Counted from the first letter of the stretch, positions 25,404 through 34,137 are shown. The stretch is DNA of 64,000 nucleotides from an uncultured Oscillospiraceae bacterium (GCA_910588635.1 CAJUPW010000007.1:5192-69191); one strand, 5' to 3'. Notes: generated by a model from the sequence alone, not told the origin. Program-made: numbers and translations.

Positions 25404-25619
25404 ATGGAGAGCCGCCAGATTAAGATACACACCGAATTTATCAAGCTCCAGGACCTGCTCAAGTTCGCCGGGGCGGTGGAGACCGGCGGCGACGCCAAGC
25501 TCATCGTCCAGGAGGGCCGGGTGGCCGTCAATGGAGAACCTTGCTCTATGCGGGGAAAGAAGCTGCGCCCCGGAGACCGGGCGGTCATTGACAACGAGAC
25601 GGAGCTTGTGGTCACGTGA
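25404..25619 (+). CDS. yaaA: S4-domain RNA-binding protein YaaA
   Basis: 71-residue S4-like protein found between dnaN and recF in Firmicutes; proposed to act in ribosome or RNA metabolism. The S4 core is visible as FIKLQDLLKFAGAVETGG ... VNGEPCSMRGKKLRPGD. ATG 25404 has GGGGGAAG upstream. It overlaps the recF start by 4 nt (GTGA), so translation is coupled. Confidence 0.92.
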   Translation: MESRQIKIHTEFIKLQDLLKFAGAVETGGDAKLIVQEGRVAVNGEPCSMRGKKLRPGDRAVIDNETELVVT

Positions 25620-26719
25620 TCGTCAGGCGTCTGGAGCTGGACTTTTTTCGCAACTACCCCCATCTGGAGGCGGACTTTGATCCCCGGGTCAACCTGATTT
25701 ACGGGGACAACGCCCAGGGAAAAACCAACCTGCTGGAGGCGGTGGCTTATCTCTCCGCCGCCCGGTCCCACCGGGCCCGGTTCGACCGGGAGATGATTAT
25801 GCTGGATGTGGATTCCGCCTTTCTCAAGGGGGAGGTATTCAGCCGGGACCGGGATTTTACCCTGGAGGCCAAGCTCTTCCGGGGGCGGGGGAGGCAGTTG
25901 TTTTCCAACGGGGTCAAGCAGAAAACCGCCGGAGGGCTGGCGGGAATTTTAAATACAGTGCTCTTCTGTCCCGAGGATCTGTCCCTTATCAGGGCGGGAG
26001 GCGCGGAGCGGCGGAGGTTCCTGGACGGGGCCATCTGCCAGCTGCGGCCCAGGTACGCCCAGGCGTTGGCTGAGTACAACCGGCTCTACGACCACAAGAC
26101 CCGTATCCTGCGGGACTGGGCGGAAAACCCTTCTCTGCTGGATACCCTGGACGACTTCAATCTCCGTATGGCGCAGACCGGTGCTATCGTCATCCACTAC
26201 CGGGCCCACTTTATCAAGCGCCTGCGGGAGCGCGCCCCTGCCATCCACGCCGACTTCTCCGGGGGCCGGGAGGAGCTGGAGCTGGGCTATGAGACGGTGT
26301 CCACCGTAGACGACCCGCAAAAGCAGCCCCGGGAGCTGCTCCCCCTCCTGCTGGAACACCAGGAACGTCACCGCCAGGCGGAAATTGACAGCCGGCAGTG
26401 CCTGTCCGGGCCTCACAAGGACGACCTGACAGTGAACATCGGTGAAAAGAACGCCAAAACTTATGCTTCCCAGGGACAGACCCGGACCGCGGCGCTGTCC
26501 TTGAAGCTGGCTCAGCGGGAGATTTTTCAGGAGGAGACCGGGGAGTGGCCCGTCCTCCTGCTGGACGACGTGCTCTCTGAGTTGGATTCCAGGCGGCAAG
26601 CCTTCGTCCTCAACCGCATCCGGGGCGGGCAGGTGTTCATCACCTGCTGCGAGGAGGAGAAGCTGGAGGGCCTGGAGGGCGGTAAGGCGTTTCATATCCG
26701 CAATGGAGGGCTGGTGTAA
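25616..26719 (+). CDS. recF: DNA replication and repair protein RecF
   Basis: SMC-like ATPase that helps load RecA at gaps. Walker A GDNAQGKTNLLEA is near residue 32, the ABC signature region is LSGPHKDDL, and Walker B is LLLDDVLSELDSRR near 320. GTG start overlaps the preceding stop codon. 367 aa is normal. Confidence 0.96.
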   Translation: MIVRRLELDFFRNYPHLEADFDPRVNLIYGDNAQGKTNLLEAVAYLSAARSHRARFDREMIMLDVDSAFLKGEVFSRDRDFTLEAKLFRGRGRQLFSNGVKQKTAGGLAGILNTVLFCPEDLSLIRAGGAERRRFLDGAICQLRPRYAQALAEYNRLYDHKTRILRDWAENPSLLDTLDDFNLRMAQTGAIVIHYRAHFIKRLRERAPAIHADFSGGREELELGYETVSTVDDPQKQPRELLPLLLEHQERHRQAEIDSRQCLSGPHKDDLTVNIGEKNAKTYASQGQTRTAALSLKLAQREIFQEETGEWPVLLLDDVLSELDSRRQAFVLNRIRGGQVFITCCEEEKLEGLEGGKAFHIRNGGLV

Positions 26720-26720
26720 T

Positions 26721-26984
26721 ATGTACTTGCATTTAGGCCAGTCGGTGGTCATCCCGGACCGGGATATTTTGGGCATCTTCGATCTGGATAACGCCAGCTG
26801 GGCCTTTAAGACCCGGGAATTTCTGGAGCGGGCGGAGGCGGAAGGCCGGGCAATCTGGCTCACCGAGGACCTGCCCCGGTCCTTCGTTCTGGCGGACAGC
26901 CGCTGGGGAGAGCCGGTGGTCTACATCTCCCCTCTCTCCTCCGCCACTCTGTCCGCCCGGACGGAAAAGGGCGCACTGGAATAA
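26721..26984 (+). CDS. remB: Extracellular matrix regulator RemB (YaaB, DUF370)
   Basis: Small DNA-binding regulator of the RemA/RemB family; in Bacillus it affects biofilm matrix genes. MYLHLGQSVVIPDRDILGIF and the following DNASWAFKTREFL are hallmark. ATG 26721 (87 aa) is 1 nt after the recF stop with GGAGG inside recF. The order recF-remB-gyrB is conserved. Confidence 0.9.
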   Translation: MYLHLGQSVVIPDRDILGIFDLDNASWAFKTREFLERAEAEGRAIWLTEDLPRSFVLADSRWGEPVVYISPLSSATLSARTEKGALE

Positions 26985-27008
26985 AAACCAAAAATGGAGG
27001 TTGAATAT

Positions 27009-27419
27009 ATGGAACCCATTGAATACCTGTGGAAGGACCGCAAGCGCCACCTGGGCCTGCCCCTGTCCTTTACCCGCTACCGCCTCAGCGAGGACCGGCT
27101 GTTCTGTGAAACCGGCTTTCTCAACATCAAGTCCGACGAGGTGCTGCTCTACCGGGTGCGGGACCTGCAGCTGAACATGTCTCTGGGCCAGCGCATCTTC
27201 GGAGTGGGAACGGTGTGCGTGGTGTCCTCGGACAAGAGCGTCCCCCACCTGGATTTGAAGAATGTGAAGCGCCCAAGGGAGGTCAAGGAGCTGATCCATA
27301 AAAACGTGGAGGAGGCCAAGGACAAGCGCCGGATGCGGACCACCGAGCTGGTGGGCGTCGAGGAAGGCGACGACGGCTTTCACGACACCGCCGATCTGGA
27401 CGGCGAGGAGCTGGATTGA
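27009..27419 (+). CDS. PH-domain (bPH2-like) protein
   Basis: 136-residue soluble protein with a bacterial pleckstrin-homology-like fold: LSFTRYRLSEDRLFCETGFL, then LYRVRDLQLNMSLGQRIFG and an acidic C-terminal tail (GVEEGDDGFHD). Unlike YdbS-type proteins it has no membrane helices. ATG 27009 follows TGGAGG. It sits between remB and gyrB, in one run with recF and gyrase genes. Function unknown. Confidence 0.8.
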   Translation: MEPIEYLWKDRKRHLGLPLSFTRYRLSEDRLFCETGFLNIKSDEVLLYRVRDLQLNMSLGQRIFGVGTVCVVSSDKSVPHLDLKNVKRPREVKELIHKNVEEAKDKRRMRTTELVGVEEGDDGFHDTADLDGEELD

Positions 27420-27469
27420 TTTGCGGGGGCGAACCGCCCGAAAGGATATTACCATCGCGGAGGGAAATT

Positions 27470-29419
27470 ATGGAACTGAACCAGCAGAACGAACTGAACA
27501 CCACCCAGACCGACCACGAGTACGGCGGATCGGAAATTCAGGTCCTGGAGGGCCTGGAGGCGGTGCGCAAGCGCCCCGGCATGTATATCGGCTCCACCTC
27601 GGAGTCCGGTCTGCACCACCTGGTGTATGAGATCGTGGACAACTCCATCGACGAGGCCCTGGCCGGCCACTGCACCGACATCACCGTCACCATTAACCCG
27701 GGCAACACCATCACCGTCACCGACAACGGCCGGGGCATTCCGGTAGACATCCAGCCCCAGACGGGCCGGCCCGCCCTGGAGGTGGTCTTTACTGTCCTCC
27801 ACGCCGGCGGCAAGTTCGGCGGCGGCGGGTACAAGGTGTCCGGCGGCCTCCACGGCGTGGGCGCCTCGGTGGTCAACGCTTTGAGCGAGTGGCTGGAGGT
27901 CCAGGTCCACAAGAACGGGGAAATTTATGAGATGAAGTTCTCCCGGGGCAAGATCACCCAGGAGATGAAGGTGGTGGGCAAGACCGACCACACCGGCACC
28001 ACCGTTACCTTCAAGCCAGACCCAGAGATGTTTGAGACCCTGGAATACAGCTACGACACCCTCCACACCCGCATGCGGGAGGAGGCCTTCCTCAACGCCG
28101 GTCTGCGCATTCAGACGGTGGACCTGCGCCCCGGCCGGGAGCAGGAGGACGACATGTGCTACGAGGGGGGTATTCGGGAGTTTGTCACCTTCATCAACAA
28201 AAACAAGGACCCCCTCCACAGCGAGGTCATCTATATGTCCGGAGCGCGGGAGGACTCCATGGCTGAGGTGGCCATGCAGTATAACGATGGTTTCCAGGAG
28301 GTCATGGTCTCCTTCGCCAACAACGTCCACACCCCCGAGGGGGGCATGCACGAGGAGGGCTTCCGCCGGGCGCTGACCAACGCGCTTAACGCCTACGGAC
28401 GGAAGATCAAGCTGCTCAAGGACGACGAGAAGGTTTCCGGCGAGGACTGCCGGGAGGGGCTGAGCGTGGTCATCTCGGTGAAGCTCACCGAGGCCCAGTT
28501 TGAGGGCCAGACCAAGGCTAAGCTGGGCAACAGTGAGATGCGCACTCTGGTAAACAACATTGTCAGTGAGAAACTGGAGATATTCCTGGAGGAAAACCCC
28601 GCCGTGGGCCGGTCCATTCTGGACAAGGCCCTCATGGCCAACCGGGCCCGGGAGGCCGCCCGGAAGGCTCGGGAGTCCATCCGCCGCAAGACCGCCCTGG
28701 GGGGCGCCGCCATGCCCGATAAGCTGCGGGACTGTAACGAGGCCAACCCCGAGCTGACCGAAATTTATATCGTCGAGGGCGACTCTGCCGGCGGCTCCGC
28801 CACACAGGGCCGGGACAGCCGGTTCCAGGCCATTCTCCCCCTGTGGGGTAAGATGCTCAACGTGGAGAAGGCCAGGGCGGACAAGGTCTACGGCAACGAC
28901 AAGCTCACCCCCGTCATCACCGCCCTGGGGGCGGGCATTGGGGACGATTTCGACTTAAACAAGCTGCGGTATCACAAAGTGATTATTATGGCCGACGCCG
29001 ACGTGGACGGCGCCCATATCCGGACGCTGCTGCTCACCTTCTTCTTCCGGTTCATGCGGCCGCTGATTGAAAACGGCTATGTCTACTCCGCCGTCCCCCC
29101 CCTGTTCAAGCTGACCCGGGGCAAAACCACCCGGCTGGCTTTCTCCGAGGAGGAACGAGACGCCATTTCCGCCGAAATGCGGGGGGACAACCCCAACGCC
29201 AAGGTGGAGATCAACCGCTTTAAGGGTCTGGGCGAAATGAACCCCCAGGAGCTGTGGGACACCACCATGGATCCGGAGAAGCGCACCCTGCGGCGCATCG
29301 AGCTGGACGACGCCGTCCGGGCCGACGAGACCTTTACCATCCTCATGGGTGAGAAGGTGGAACCCCGGAAGGAGTTCATCGAGCGCAACGCCAGGTATGC
29401 CGTCAACCTTGACTATTAA
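27470..29419 (+). CDS. gyrB: DNA gyrase subunit B
   Basis: ATPase subunit of gyrase. The GHKL domain shows EIVDNSIDEALAGH and GRGIPVD, GGLHGVGASVVNALS lies in the lid, and the TOPRIM domain has EGDSAGGSA and DADVDGAH. The C-terminal KGLGEMNPQELWDTTMDP is conserved. ATG 27470 (649 aa) follows CGGAGGG. gyrA follows after 15 nt. Confidence 0.97.
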   Translation: MELNQQNELNTTQTDHEYGGSEIQVLEGLEAVRKRPGMYIGSTSESGLHHLVYEIVDNSIDEALAGHCTDITVTINPGNTITVTDNGRGIPVDIQPQTGRPALEVVFTVLHAGGKFGGGGYKVSGGLHGVGASVVNALSEWLEVQVHKNGEIYEMKFSRGKITQEMKVVGKTDHTGTTVTFKPDPEMFETLEYSYDTLHTRMREEAFLNAGLRIQTVDLRPGREQEDDMCYEGGIREFVTFINKNKDPLHSEVIYMSGAREDSMAEVAMQYNDGFQEVMVSFANNVHTPEGGMHEEGFRRALTNALNAYGRKIKLLKDDEKVSGEDCREGLSVVISVKLTEAQFEGQTKAKLGNSEMRTLVNNIVSEKLEIFLEENPAVGRSILDKALMANRAREAARKARESIRRKTALGGAAMPDKLRDCNEANPELTEIYIVEGDSAGGSATQGRDSRFQAILPLWGKMLNVEKARADKVYGNDKLTPVITALGAGIGDDFDLNKLRYHKVIIMADADVDGAHIRTLLLTFFFRFMRPLIENGYVYSAVPPLFKLTRGKTTRLAFSEEERDAISAEMRGDNPNAKVEINRFKGLGEMNPQELWDTTMDPEKRTLRRIELDDAVRADETFTILMGEKVEPRKEFIERNARYAVNLDY

Positions 29420-29434
29420 GGGAGTATAAGACCA

Positions 29435-31942
29435 ATGAGTAAAAAGCCCCAATACGACCCAGAGGAGATCCGCTATCCGGACCAGAAGATTGTCACCTCT
29501 TCCCTGGTGCCGGAGATGGAGAACTCCTACATTGAATACGCCATGTCGGTCATCGTGGGCCGGGCCTTGCCCGATGTACGGGACGGCTTGAAGCCTGTCC
29601 ACCGGCGCATCCTCTACGCTATGTATGAGGACAACCTGACGGCGGATAAGCCCTTCAAGAAGTCGGCCACCTGCGTGGGCGACGTGCTGGGCCGCTACCA
29701 TCCCCACGGGGATCAGTCTGTCTACGACGCCCTGGTCCGCCTGGCCCAGGACTTTTCCATGCGGTACATGCTGGTGGACGGCCACGGCAACTTCGGCTCT
29801 GTAGACGGAGACCCCCCGGCGGCCTACCGATACACCGAGGCCCGCATGTCCAAGCTCTCCGACGAGATGCTTCGGGATATCGAGAAGGACACGGTGGACT
29901 GGGACCCCAACTTCGACGAGACCCGGAAGGAGCCCAAGACCCTCCCCTCCCGGTTCCCCAACCTGCTGGTGAACGGGTCCAGCGGCATCGCCGTTGGCAT
30001 GGCCACCAATATCCCGCCCCACAACATGCGGGAAGTAATTAACGCCGCCATCTGCGTGCTGGACGACCCGGAGGCCGGTCTGGCCGATTTGATGGAGCAC
30101 ATCAAAGGCCCCGACTTCCCCACCCGGGCCATTATTATGGGCCGGTCGGGTATCCGCGCCGCCTACGCCACAGGCCGGGGCCGGGTAACCATCCGGGCAA
30201 GGCACGAGTTTGAGGAGTTCGGCAAGGACCGCACCCGTATTGTCATCACCGAAATTCCCTACCAGGTGAACAAGCGGATGCTGATTAAAAATATGGCCGA
30301 CCAGGTGGAGGACAAGCGGCTGGAGGGCATCTCCGACATCCGGGACGAGACCGACCGCAACGGTATGCGCATCGTCATCGAGCTGAAGCGGGACGCCAAC
30401 CCCCAGGTGGTGCTCAACCGCCTCTTTGCCCAGACCCAGCTCCAGACCACCTTCGCCATCAACATGCTGGCCCTGGTGGAGGTGAACGGCAAGCTCCAGC
30501 CCCGGATTCTGTCCCTACGGCACATTCTGGACGAGTATATCGCCTATCAGGAGCAGGTCATCATCCGCCGCACCAAATACGACCTGAAAAAAGCCCAGGA
30601 GCGGGCCCACCTGCTGGAGGGCTTGCTCATCGCTCAGGACAACATTGACGAGGTCATCCGCATCATCCGCACCAGCTACGACAACGCCAGGGACCGTCTG
30701 ATGGAGCGCTTTGAGCTGGACGATGTCCAGGCCCAGGCCATCTGCGATATGCGGCTGATTGCCCTCCAGGGGCTGAACCGGGAGAAGCTGGAGGCGGAGT
30801 ACAAGGAACTGGAGGAGCGCATCGCCTACTTCAACGAGCTCCTTGCCTCCGAGACCATGCTGCGGGGCGTCCTTAAGGACGAGCTCACAGCCATCCGGGA
30901 CAAGTACGGCGACGACCGGATCACGGAGATTCAGGATGTGGAGGACGAAATCGACATCGAGGACCTGATCGAGGAGGAACAGTGCGTCTTTACCCTCACC
31001 CAGGCGGGCTATATCAAGCGCACGCCGGTGAGCGAGTACACCGCCCAGTCCAAGGGCGGCATGGGCAAGAAGGGAATCACCACCCGGGAGGAGGACTACG
31101 TGGTGGACGTGTTTACCGCCTCCACCCACGACTATATCCTCTTCTTTACCGACACCGGCAAGGTGTACCGCAAGAAGGGCTATCAGATTCCCGAGAGCGG
31201 CAAGACCGCCAAGGGCACCAATATCGTCAATATCCTCCAGGTGGAGCAGGGGGAGCGGGTGCAGACCATGCTCCACTACCGGGAGACGGAGAACGAGGAG
31301 CTGTACCTGTTCATGGTCACCCGGAACGGCACCGTGAAGCGCCTGCCTGTCCAGACCCTGAAAAATCTGCGCAGCAACGGCATCCGGGCCCTCCGCCTGG
31401 ACGAGGGGGACGAGCTGGTGTGCGTCCGGGAGACCGATGGAACGAAAAATATCCTCATCGCCACCCACTTGGGGCTGGCGGTCCGATTCGACGAGAACGA
31501 CGTGCGGCCCATGGGCCGGGACGCCGTGGGCGTCCGGGGCATCCGCCTGCGGGAGGGGGACTATGTGGTGGGGGCCGCCCGGATCACTGAGGGCCGGACC
31601 GTACTGTCCATCACCGAAAAGGGCTTCGGTAAGCGTACCCCCGTGGAGGAGTACCGAGTCACCAACCGGGGCGGCATCGGCATCAGGAACTACATGGTCA
31701 CCGAAAAGACCGGCCCCATTGTGGGGGTCAAGGTGGTGGACGGCTCCGAGGACCTGCTGCTGGTCACCCAGGCGGGCATCCTGATCCGCACCCATGTGGA
31801 CTCCATCCGCATGGCGGGCCGGGCCACCCAGGGCGTGATTGTCATGCGCTTCAAGGAGGAGGGAGACAAGGTGATCTCCCTGGCCCTGGCCGACCGGGAG
31901 GAGACTGCCGAAGCCGCTCAGACCGGGGAGGCGCCGGACTGA
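29435..31942 (+). CDS. gyrA: DNA gyrase subunit A
   Basis: Cleavage-rejoining subunit of gyrase. The catalytic tyrosine is Tyr133 in AAYRYTEARM. The quinolone region reads HPHGDQSVYDAL: the residue matching E. coli Ser83 is Gln94 and that matching Asp87 is Asp98. The C-terminal beta-pinwheel contains a GyrA-box-like stretch (QSKGGMGKKG) and repeated blades. It ends in an acidic tail. 835 aa is typical. Confidence 0.96.
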   Translation: MSKKPQYDPEEIRYPDQKIVTSSLVPEMENSYIEYAMSVIVGRALPDVRDGLKPVHRRILYAMYEDNLTADKPFKKSATCVGDVLGRYHPHGDQSVYDALVRLAQDFSMRYMLVDGHGNFGSVDGDPPAAYRYTEARMSKLSDEMLRDIEKDTVDWDPNFDETRKEPKTLPSRFPNLLVNGSSGIAVGMATNIPPHNMREVINAAICVLDDPEAGLADLMEHIKGPDFPTRAIIMGRSGIRAAYATGRGRVTIRARHEFEEFGKDRTRIVITEIPYQVNKRMLIKNMADQVEDKRLEGISDIRDETDRNGMRIVIELKRDANPQVVLNRLFAQTQLQTTFAINMLALVEVNGKLQPRILSLRHILDEYIAYQEQVIIRRTKYDLKKAQERAHLLEGLLIAQDNIDEVIRIIRTSYDNARDRLMERFELDDVQAQAICDMRLIALQGLNREKLEAEYKELEERIAYFNELLASETMLRGVLKDELTAIRDKYGDDRITEIQDVEDEIDIEDLIEEEQCVFTLTQAGYIKRTPVSEYTAQSKGGMGKKGITTREEDYVVDVFTASTHDYILFFTDTGKVYRKKGYQIPESGKTAKGTNIVNILQVEQGERVQTMLHYRETENEELYLFMVTRNGTVKRLPVQTLKNLRSNGIRALRLDEGDELVCVRETDGTKNILIATHLGLAVRFDENDVRPMGRDAVGVRGIRLREGDYVVGAARITEGRTVLSITEKGFGKRTPVEEYRVTNRGGIGIRNYMVTEKTGPIVGVKVVDGSEDLLLVTQAGILIRTHVDSIRMAGRATQGVIVMRFKEEGDKVISLALADREETAEAAQTGEAPD

Positions 31943-31996
31943 TCTCCGAGGAGGAATACTGGCAGAGGCGAGAAGAGATTTTGAGGAGGCAGTGAC

Positions 31997-32341
31997 ATGG
32001 GCGGCATGGTGATGTCCACCTTTATGATGTTTGTCCCCCAGCAGGCGGTATTCCTCTTTTTGACCATTTGCTGCGTTGGTTTCTTCGGTATCTATATCCC
32101 CTATCAGGAGAGCAAAAAGAAGGGAGAAGTCTGGGGGCCGCTGCGGTGGATGAAAAAAATAAAGGCCGTCAAGGGTCCGGCAGGACGGAAGCGGCCCTCC
32201 CAAGCTGAGTTCAACCACATATCGTCTATAGGTCCTGATATGCGTCACCGGCTGGACCAGTTGGAGAGCCTGAAGGCCGCCGGACTGATTGACGACCGGG
32301 AGTACCAGGAGCGAAAAGCGAAAATTTCAAAGGAGCTGTAA
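31997..32341 (+). CDS. Small membrane protein with SHOCT-like tail
   Basis: An N-terminal membrane segment (about residues 12-34, PQQAVFLFLTICCVGFFGIY) precedes a basic linker (residues 38-72). The C-terminal helix pair LESLKAAGLIDDREYQERKA is the SHOCT short domain, common at protein ends and of unclear function. ATG 31997 has GAGGAGG 7 nt upstream. It ends 3 nt before the DIP1984 gene, so both are probably on the gyrA transcript. Confidence 0.7.
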   Translation: MGGMVMSTFMMFVPQQAVFLFLTICCVGFFGIYIPYQESKKKGEVWGPLRWMKKIKAVKGPAGRKRPSQAEFNHISSIGPDMRHRLDQLESLKAAGLIDDREYQERKAKISKEL

Positions 32342-32344
32342 TTT

Positions 32345-32800
32345 ATGAAGTTGGCCAACGCCCTGTCCCAGCGGTCGGAGCTCCAGACCCGCATCCGCCA
32401 GCTGGAGAGCCGGCTGAGCAACAACGCCCAGGTCCAGGAGGGGGAACAGCCCGCCGAGGACCCCATGGAGCTGCTTGGCGAGCTGGAGGCGGACTATGCC
32501 CGGCTGGAGGAGCTGATCTCCGCCATCAACCGCACCAACAACTCCACTACGCTGGAGGGCGGGTCCACCCTGTCTGATCTGCTGGCAAAGCGGGACTGCC
32601 TCAAGGGCAGGCTGTCCGCCTTGCGCAATTTCCTGGACAACGCCAGCGCCCTGGTCCGCCGCCACAGCGCCAGCGAAATCAAGGTGAAAAGCACCGTCAA
32701 CGTCCGGGAGCTTCAAAAGCAGGTGGACGGGCTGTCCAGGGACCTGCGGGAGCTGGAGGAGACCATTCAGGAGAAGAACTGGACCACGGAACTGCTATAA
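32345..32800 (+). CDS. DIP1984-family protein
   Basis: 151-residue helical protein of the DIP1984 (septicolysin-like) family. MKLANALSQRSELQTRI at the N-terminus, INRTNNSTTLEGG in the middle and LSALRNFLDNASALVRRHS are characteristic. Biochemical function is not established. From memory, comparative genomics has linked this family with Ro/TROVE-Y RNA and RtcB-type RNA repair genes; none of those proteins is in the window. A tRNA-mimic-like RNA begins right after its stop codon, which fits that association. Confidence 0.8.
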   Translation: MKLANALSQRSELQTRIRQLESRLSNNAQVQEGEQPAEDPMELLGELEADYARLEELISAINRTNNSTTLEGGSTLSDLLAKRDCLKGRLSALRNFLDNASALVRRHSASEIKVKSTVNVRELQKQVDGLSRDLRELEETIQEKNWTTELL

Positions 32801-32803
32801 AGA

Positions 32804-33016
32804 TTTGGTTGCGCGAAAGGCGGACGTCAAGCCCCAATGTGCCGGGGCCAACAGGCACGTTGTATGGGGACAGGCGGGACCTTGTCTGGCTGGGTTCGAA
32901 TCCCGGTTTTTTATCAGGTCCGTTACCGTTACACCTGTACTGTTATAGTCCTTCGGGATGTTTTTATATTTATCACCGGACGTCGGTTTCGCGCGGGCGG
33001 GTTAGGGGAACTTGAA
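32804..33016 (+). ncRNA. Candidate Y RNA (tRNA-mimic small RNA)
   Basis: Non-coding stretch with strong structure. Its ends pair: GCGCGAAA (32811-32818) with TTTCGCGC (32987-32994), then after an asymmetric internal loop GACGTC (32823-32828) with GACGTC (32979-32984). Enclosed is a consensus tRNA T-arm, GGGTTCGAATCCC, with a 5-bp stem and 7-nt loop, plus a GACA/TGTC arm, CAGGT/ACCTG and UUCG hairpins. No acceptor stem fits a real tRNA. A long closing stem with a tRNA-like module is the layout of bacterial YrlA-type Y RNAs. Boundaries are approximate. A decayed tRNA or unrelated structured RNA is the alternative. Confidence 0.6.
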
Positions 33017-33048
33017 AAAAGCCGGACGCAGGTTTACGTCCGGCTTTT
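33017..33048 (+). terminator. Terminator of the Y RNA candidate
   Basis: GCCGGACG/CGTCCGGC stem (33021-33028 with 33037-33044) flanked by AAAA and TTTT. Confidence 0.9.
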
Positions 33049-33061
33049 GTATTGAAATCTA

Positions 33062-33093
33062 TTGACATTGTATTAAAATTTATATATAATACA
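33062..33093 (+). promoter_or_regulatory. Promoter and operator of relB-yafQ
   Basis: Perfect TTGACA (33062-33067), 17-nt spacer, perfect TATAAT (33085-33090). An inverted repeat TGTATTA (33069-33075) and TAATACA (33087-33093) covers the spacer and -10 region, the expected place for autorepression by a RelB-type antitoxin. Confidence 0.75.
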
Positions 33094-33121
33094 TAGTATA
33101 GAGCAGAAAGGAGTGTCTGAT

Positions 33122-33394
33122 GTGGCGCAGACAAGCATCAATATTCGGATGGACGCAGAGCTGAAGCGGCAGTTTGAAGAATTTTGCGCGGACGTGGGCA
33201 TGAGCATGACCACGGCTTTCACCGTGTTTGCCAAAAAGACTGTGCGGGAAAATAAAATACCATTTCCGCTGGATCGGGATATCCCAAATGAGGAGACCAG
33301 GCAGGCCATTGATAATGTGCGAAAGGGTATCGGCTTAAGCAGAGAATTTCATTCGGTTAAAGAGCTGATGGAGAATCTTAATGCTGACGATTAG
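33122..33394 (+). CDS. RelB/DinJ-family antitoxin
   Basis: Antitoxin of a type II pair. The N-terminal ribbon-helix-helix (AQTSINIRMDAELKRQFEEF) should bind the operator at 33069-33093; the C-terminal part (VRKGIGLSREFHSVKELME) should wrap the toxin. I choose GTG 33122 (90 aa), 8 nt after AAAGGAG; GTG 33113 overlaps that RBS. The toxin ATG lies within its last codons. The pair has visibly lower GC than its neighbours, suggesting acquisition. Confidence 0.9.
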   Translation: MAQTSINIRMDAELKRQFEEFCADVGMSMTTAFTVFAKKTVRENKIPFPLDRDIPNEETRQAIDNVRKGIGLSREFHSVKELMENLNADD

Positions 33395-33653
33395 ATACGA
33401 GGCGTCTTTCAAAAGGGACTATAAGCGAATTAAAAGAAGGGGATATGATCTCTGCCTGATAGAAGAAGTAATTGACCTTCTGATTCAGCAGAAGCCTCTG
33501 CCAGAGCGGTATAAGGATCATGGTCTTATTGGAGATTATGCCGGCTGCCGGGAGTGTCATATTACCCCGGATTGGTTGCTGGTCTATCAAATCAGTCAGG
33601 ATAAGCTGATTTTAATACTCACCCGCACCGGTACCCACAGCGATCTGTTTTGA
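33381..33653 (+). CDS. YafQ-family mRNA interferase toxin
   Basis: RelE-superfamily endoribonuclease that cleaves mRNA on the ribosome. The family pattern is intact: RYEASFKRDYKRIKRRGYD at the start, then KDHGLIGDYAGCRECHITPD and THSDLF at the end, carrying the three histidines and the aspartate used for catalysis in YafQ. 90 aa is typical. Its start overlaps the antitoxin by 14 nt, so expression is coupled. It looks functional. Confidence 0.9.
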   Translation: MLTIRYEASFKRDYKRIKRRGYDLCLIEEVIDLLIQQKPLPERYKDHGLIGDYAGCRECHITPDWLLVYQISQDKLILILTRTGTHSDLF

Positions 33654-33664
33654 AGGAATGAACA

Positions 33665-34102
33665 ATGAAAACTGTTACTATCTATACCGACGGGGCCTGT
33701 TCGGGTAATCCGGGCCCCGGAGGCTGGGGCGCCATCCTGATGTATGGCGCCCACAAGAAGGAGCTGTCCGGGGGCGAGGCCCGGACCACCAACAACCGCA
33801 TGGAACTCACCGGGGTGATCGCCGCCCTAGAAGCATTAAATGAGCCTTGCGTGGTTGAGCTGTACTCCGACAGCAAGTATGTCATCGACGGTCTGGGCAA
33901 GGGATGGGCCAAGAGCTGGCGGGCGAAGGGCTGGGTGAAGTCAGACAAAAAGCCCGCCCTCAATCCCGATCTGTGGGGCCGCCTGCTGGACCTGTGCGAG
34001 AAGCACACGGTGAATCTCCACTGGGTGAAGGGCCACGCGGAAAACGAGTTCAACAACCGCTGCGACCAGCTGGCGGTGGCTGAAAGTCAAAAGTACAAAT
34101 AA
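33665..34102 (+). CDS. rnhA: Ribonuclease HI
   Basis: Cleaves the RNA strand of RNA-DNA hybrids. The DEDD metal residues are present: Asp9 in YTDGACSGNPG, Glu in NNRMELTG, Asp in YSDSKYV and Asp in NNRCDQLAV. 145 aa is normal. AAGGAATG precedes the ATG. It lies 11 nt after the toxin gene. Confidence 0.95.
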   Translation: MKTVTIYTDGACSGNPGPGGWGAILMYGAHKKELSGGEARTTNNRMELTGVIAALEALNEPCVVELYSDSKYVIDGLGKGWAKSWRAKGWVKSDKKPALNPDLWGRLLDLCEKHTVNLHWVKGHAENEFNNRCDQLAVAESQKYK

Positions 34103-34105
34103 ACA

Positions 34106-34137
34106 AAAGGCACAGGACCTACTTGTCCTGTGCCTTT
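34106..34137. terminator. Bidirectional terminator between rnhA and the Cys-rich gene
   Basis: A 13-bp perfect stem (AAAGGCACAGGAC / GTCCTGTGCCTTT) with a 6-nt loop between convergent genes. Confidence 0.9.

Noticed and set aside
32891..32907. A tRNA gene suggested by the T-arm GGGTTCGAATCCC
   Set aside because: No 7-bp acceptor stem, D-arm or anticodon arm can be placed around it; the sequence after the T-stem is a T-run. It fits better as a tRNA-like module inside a larger RNA.
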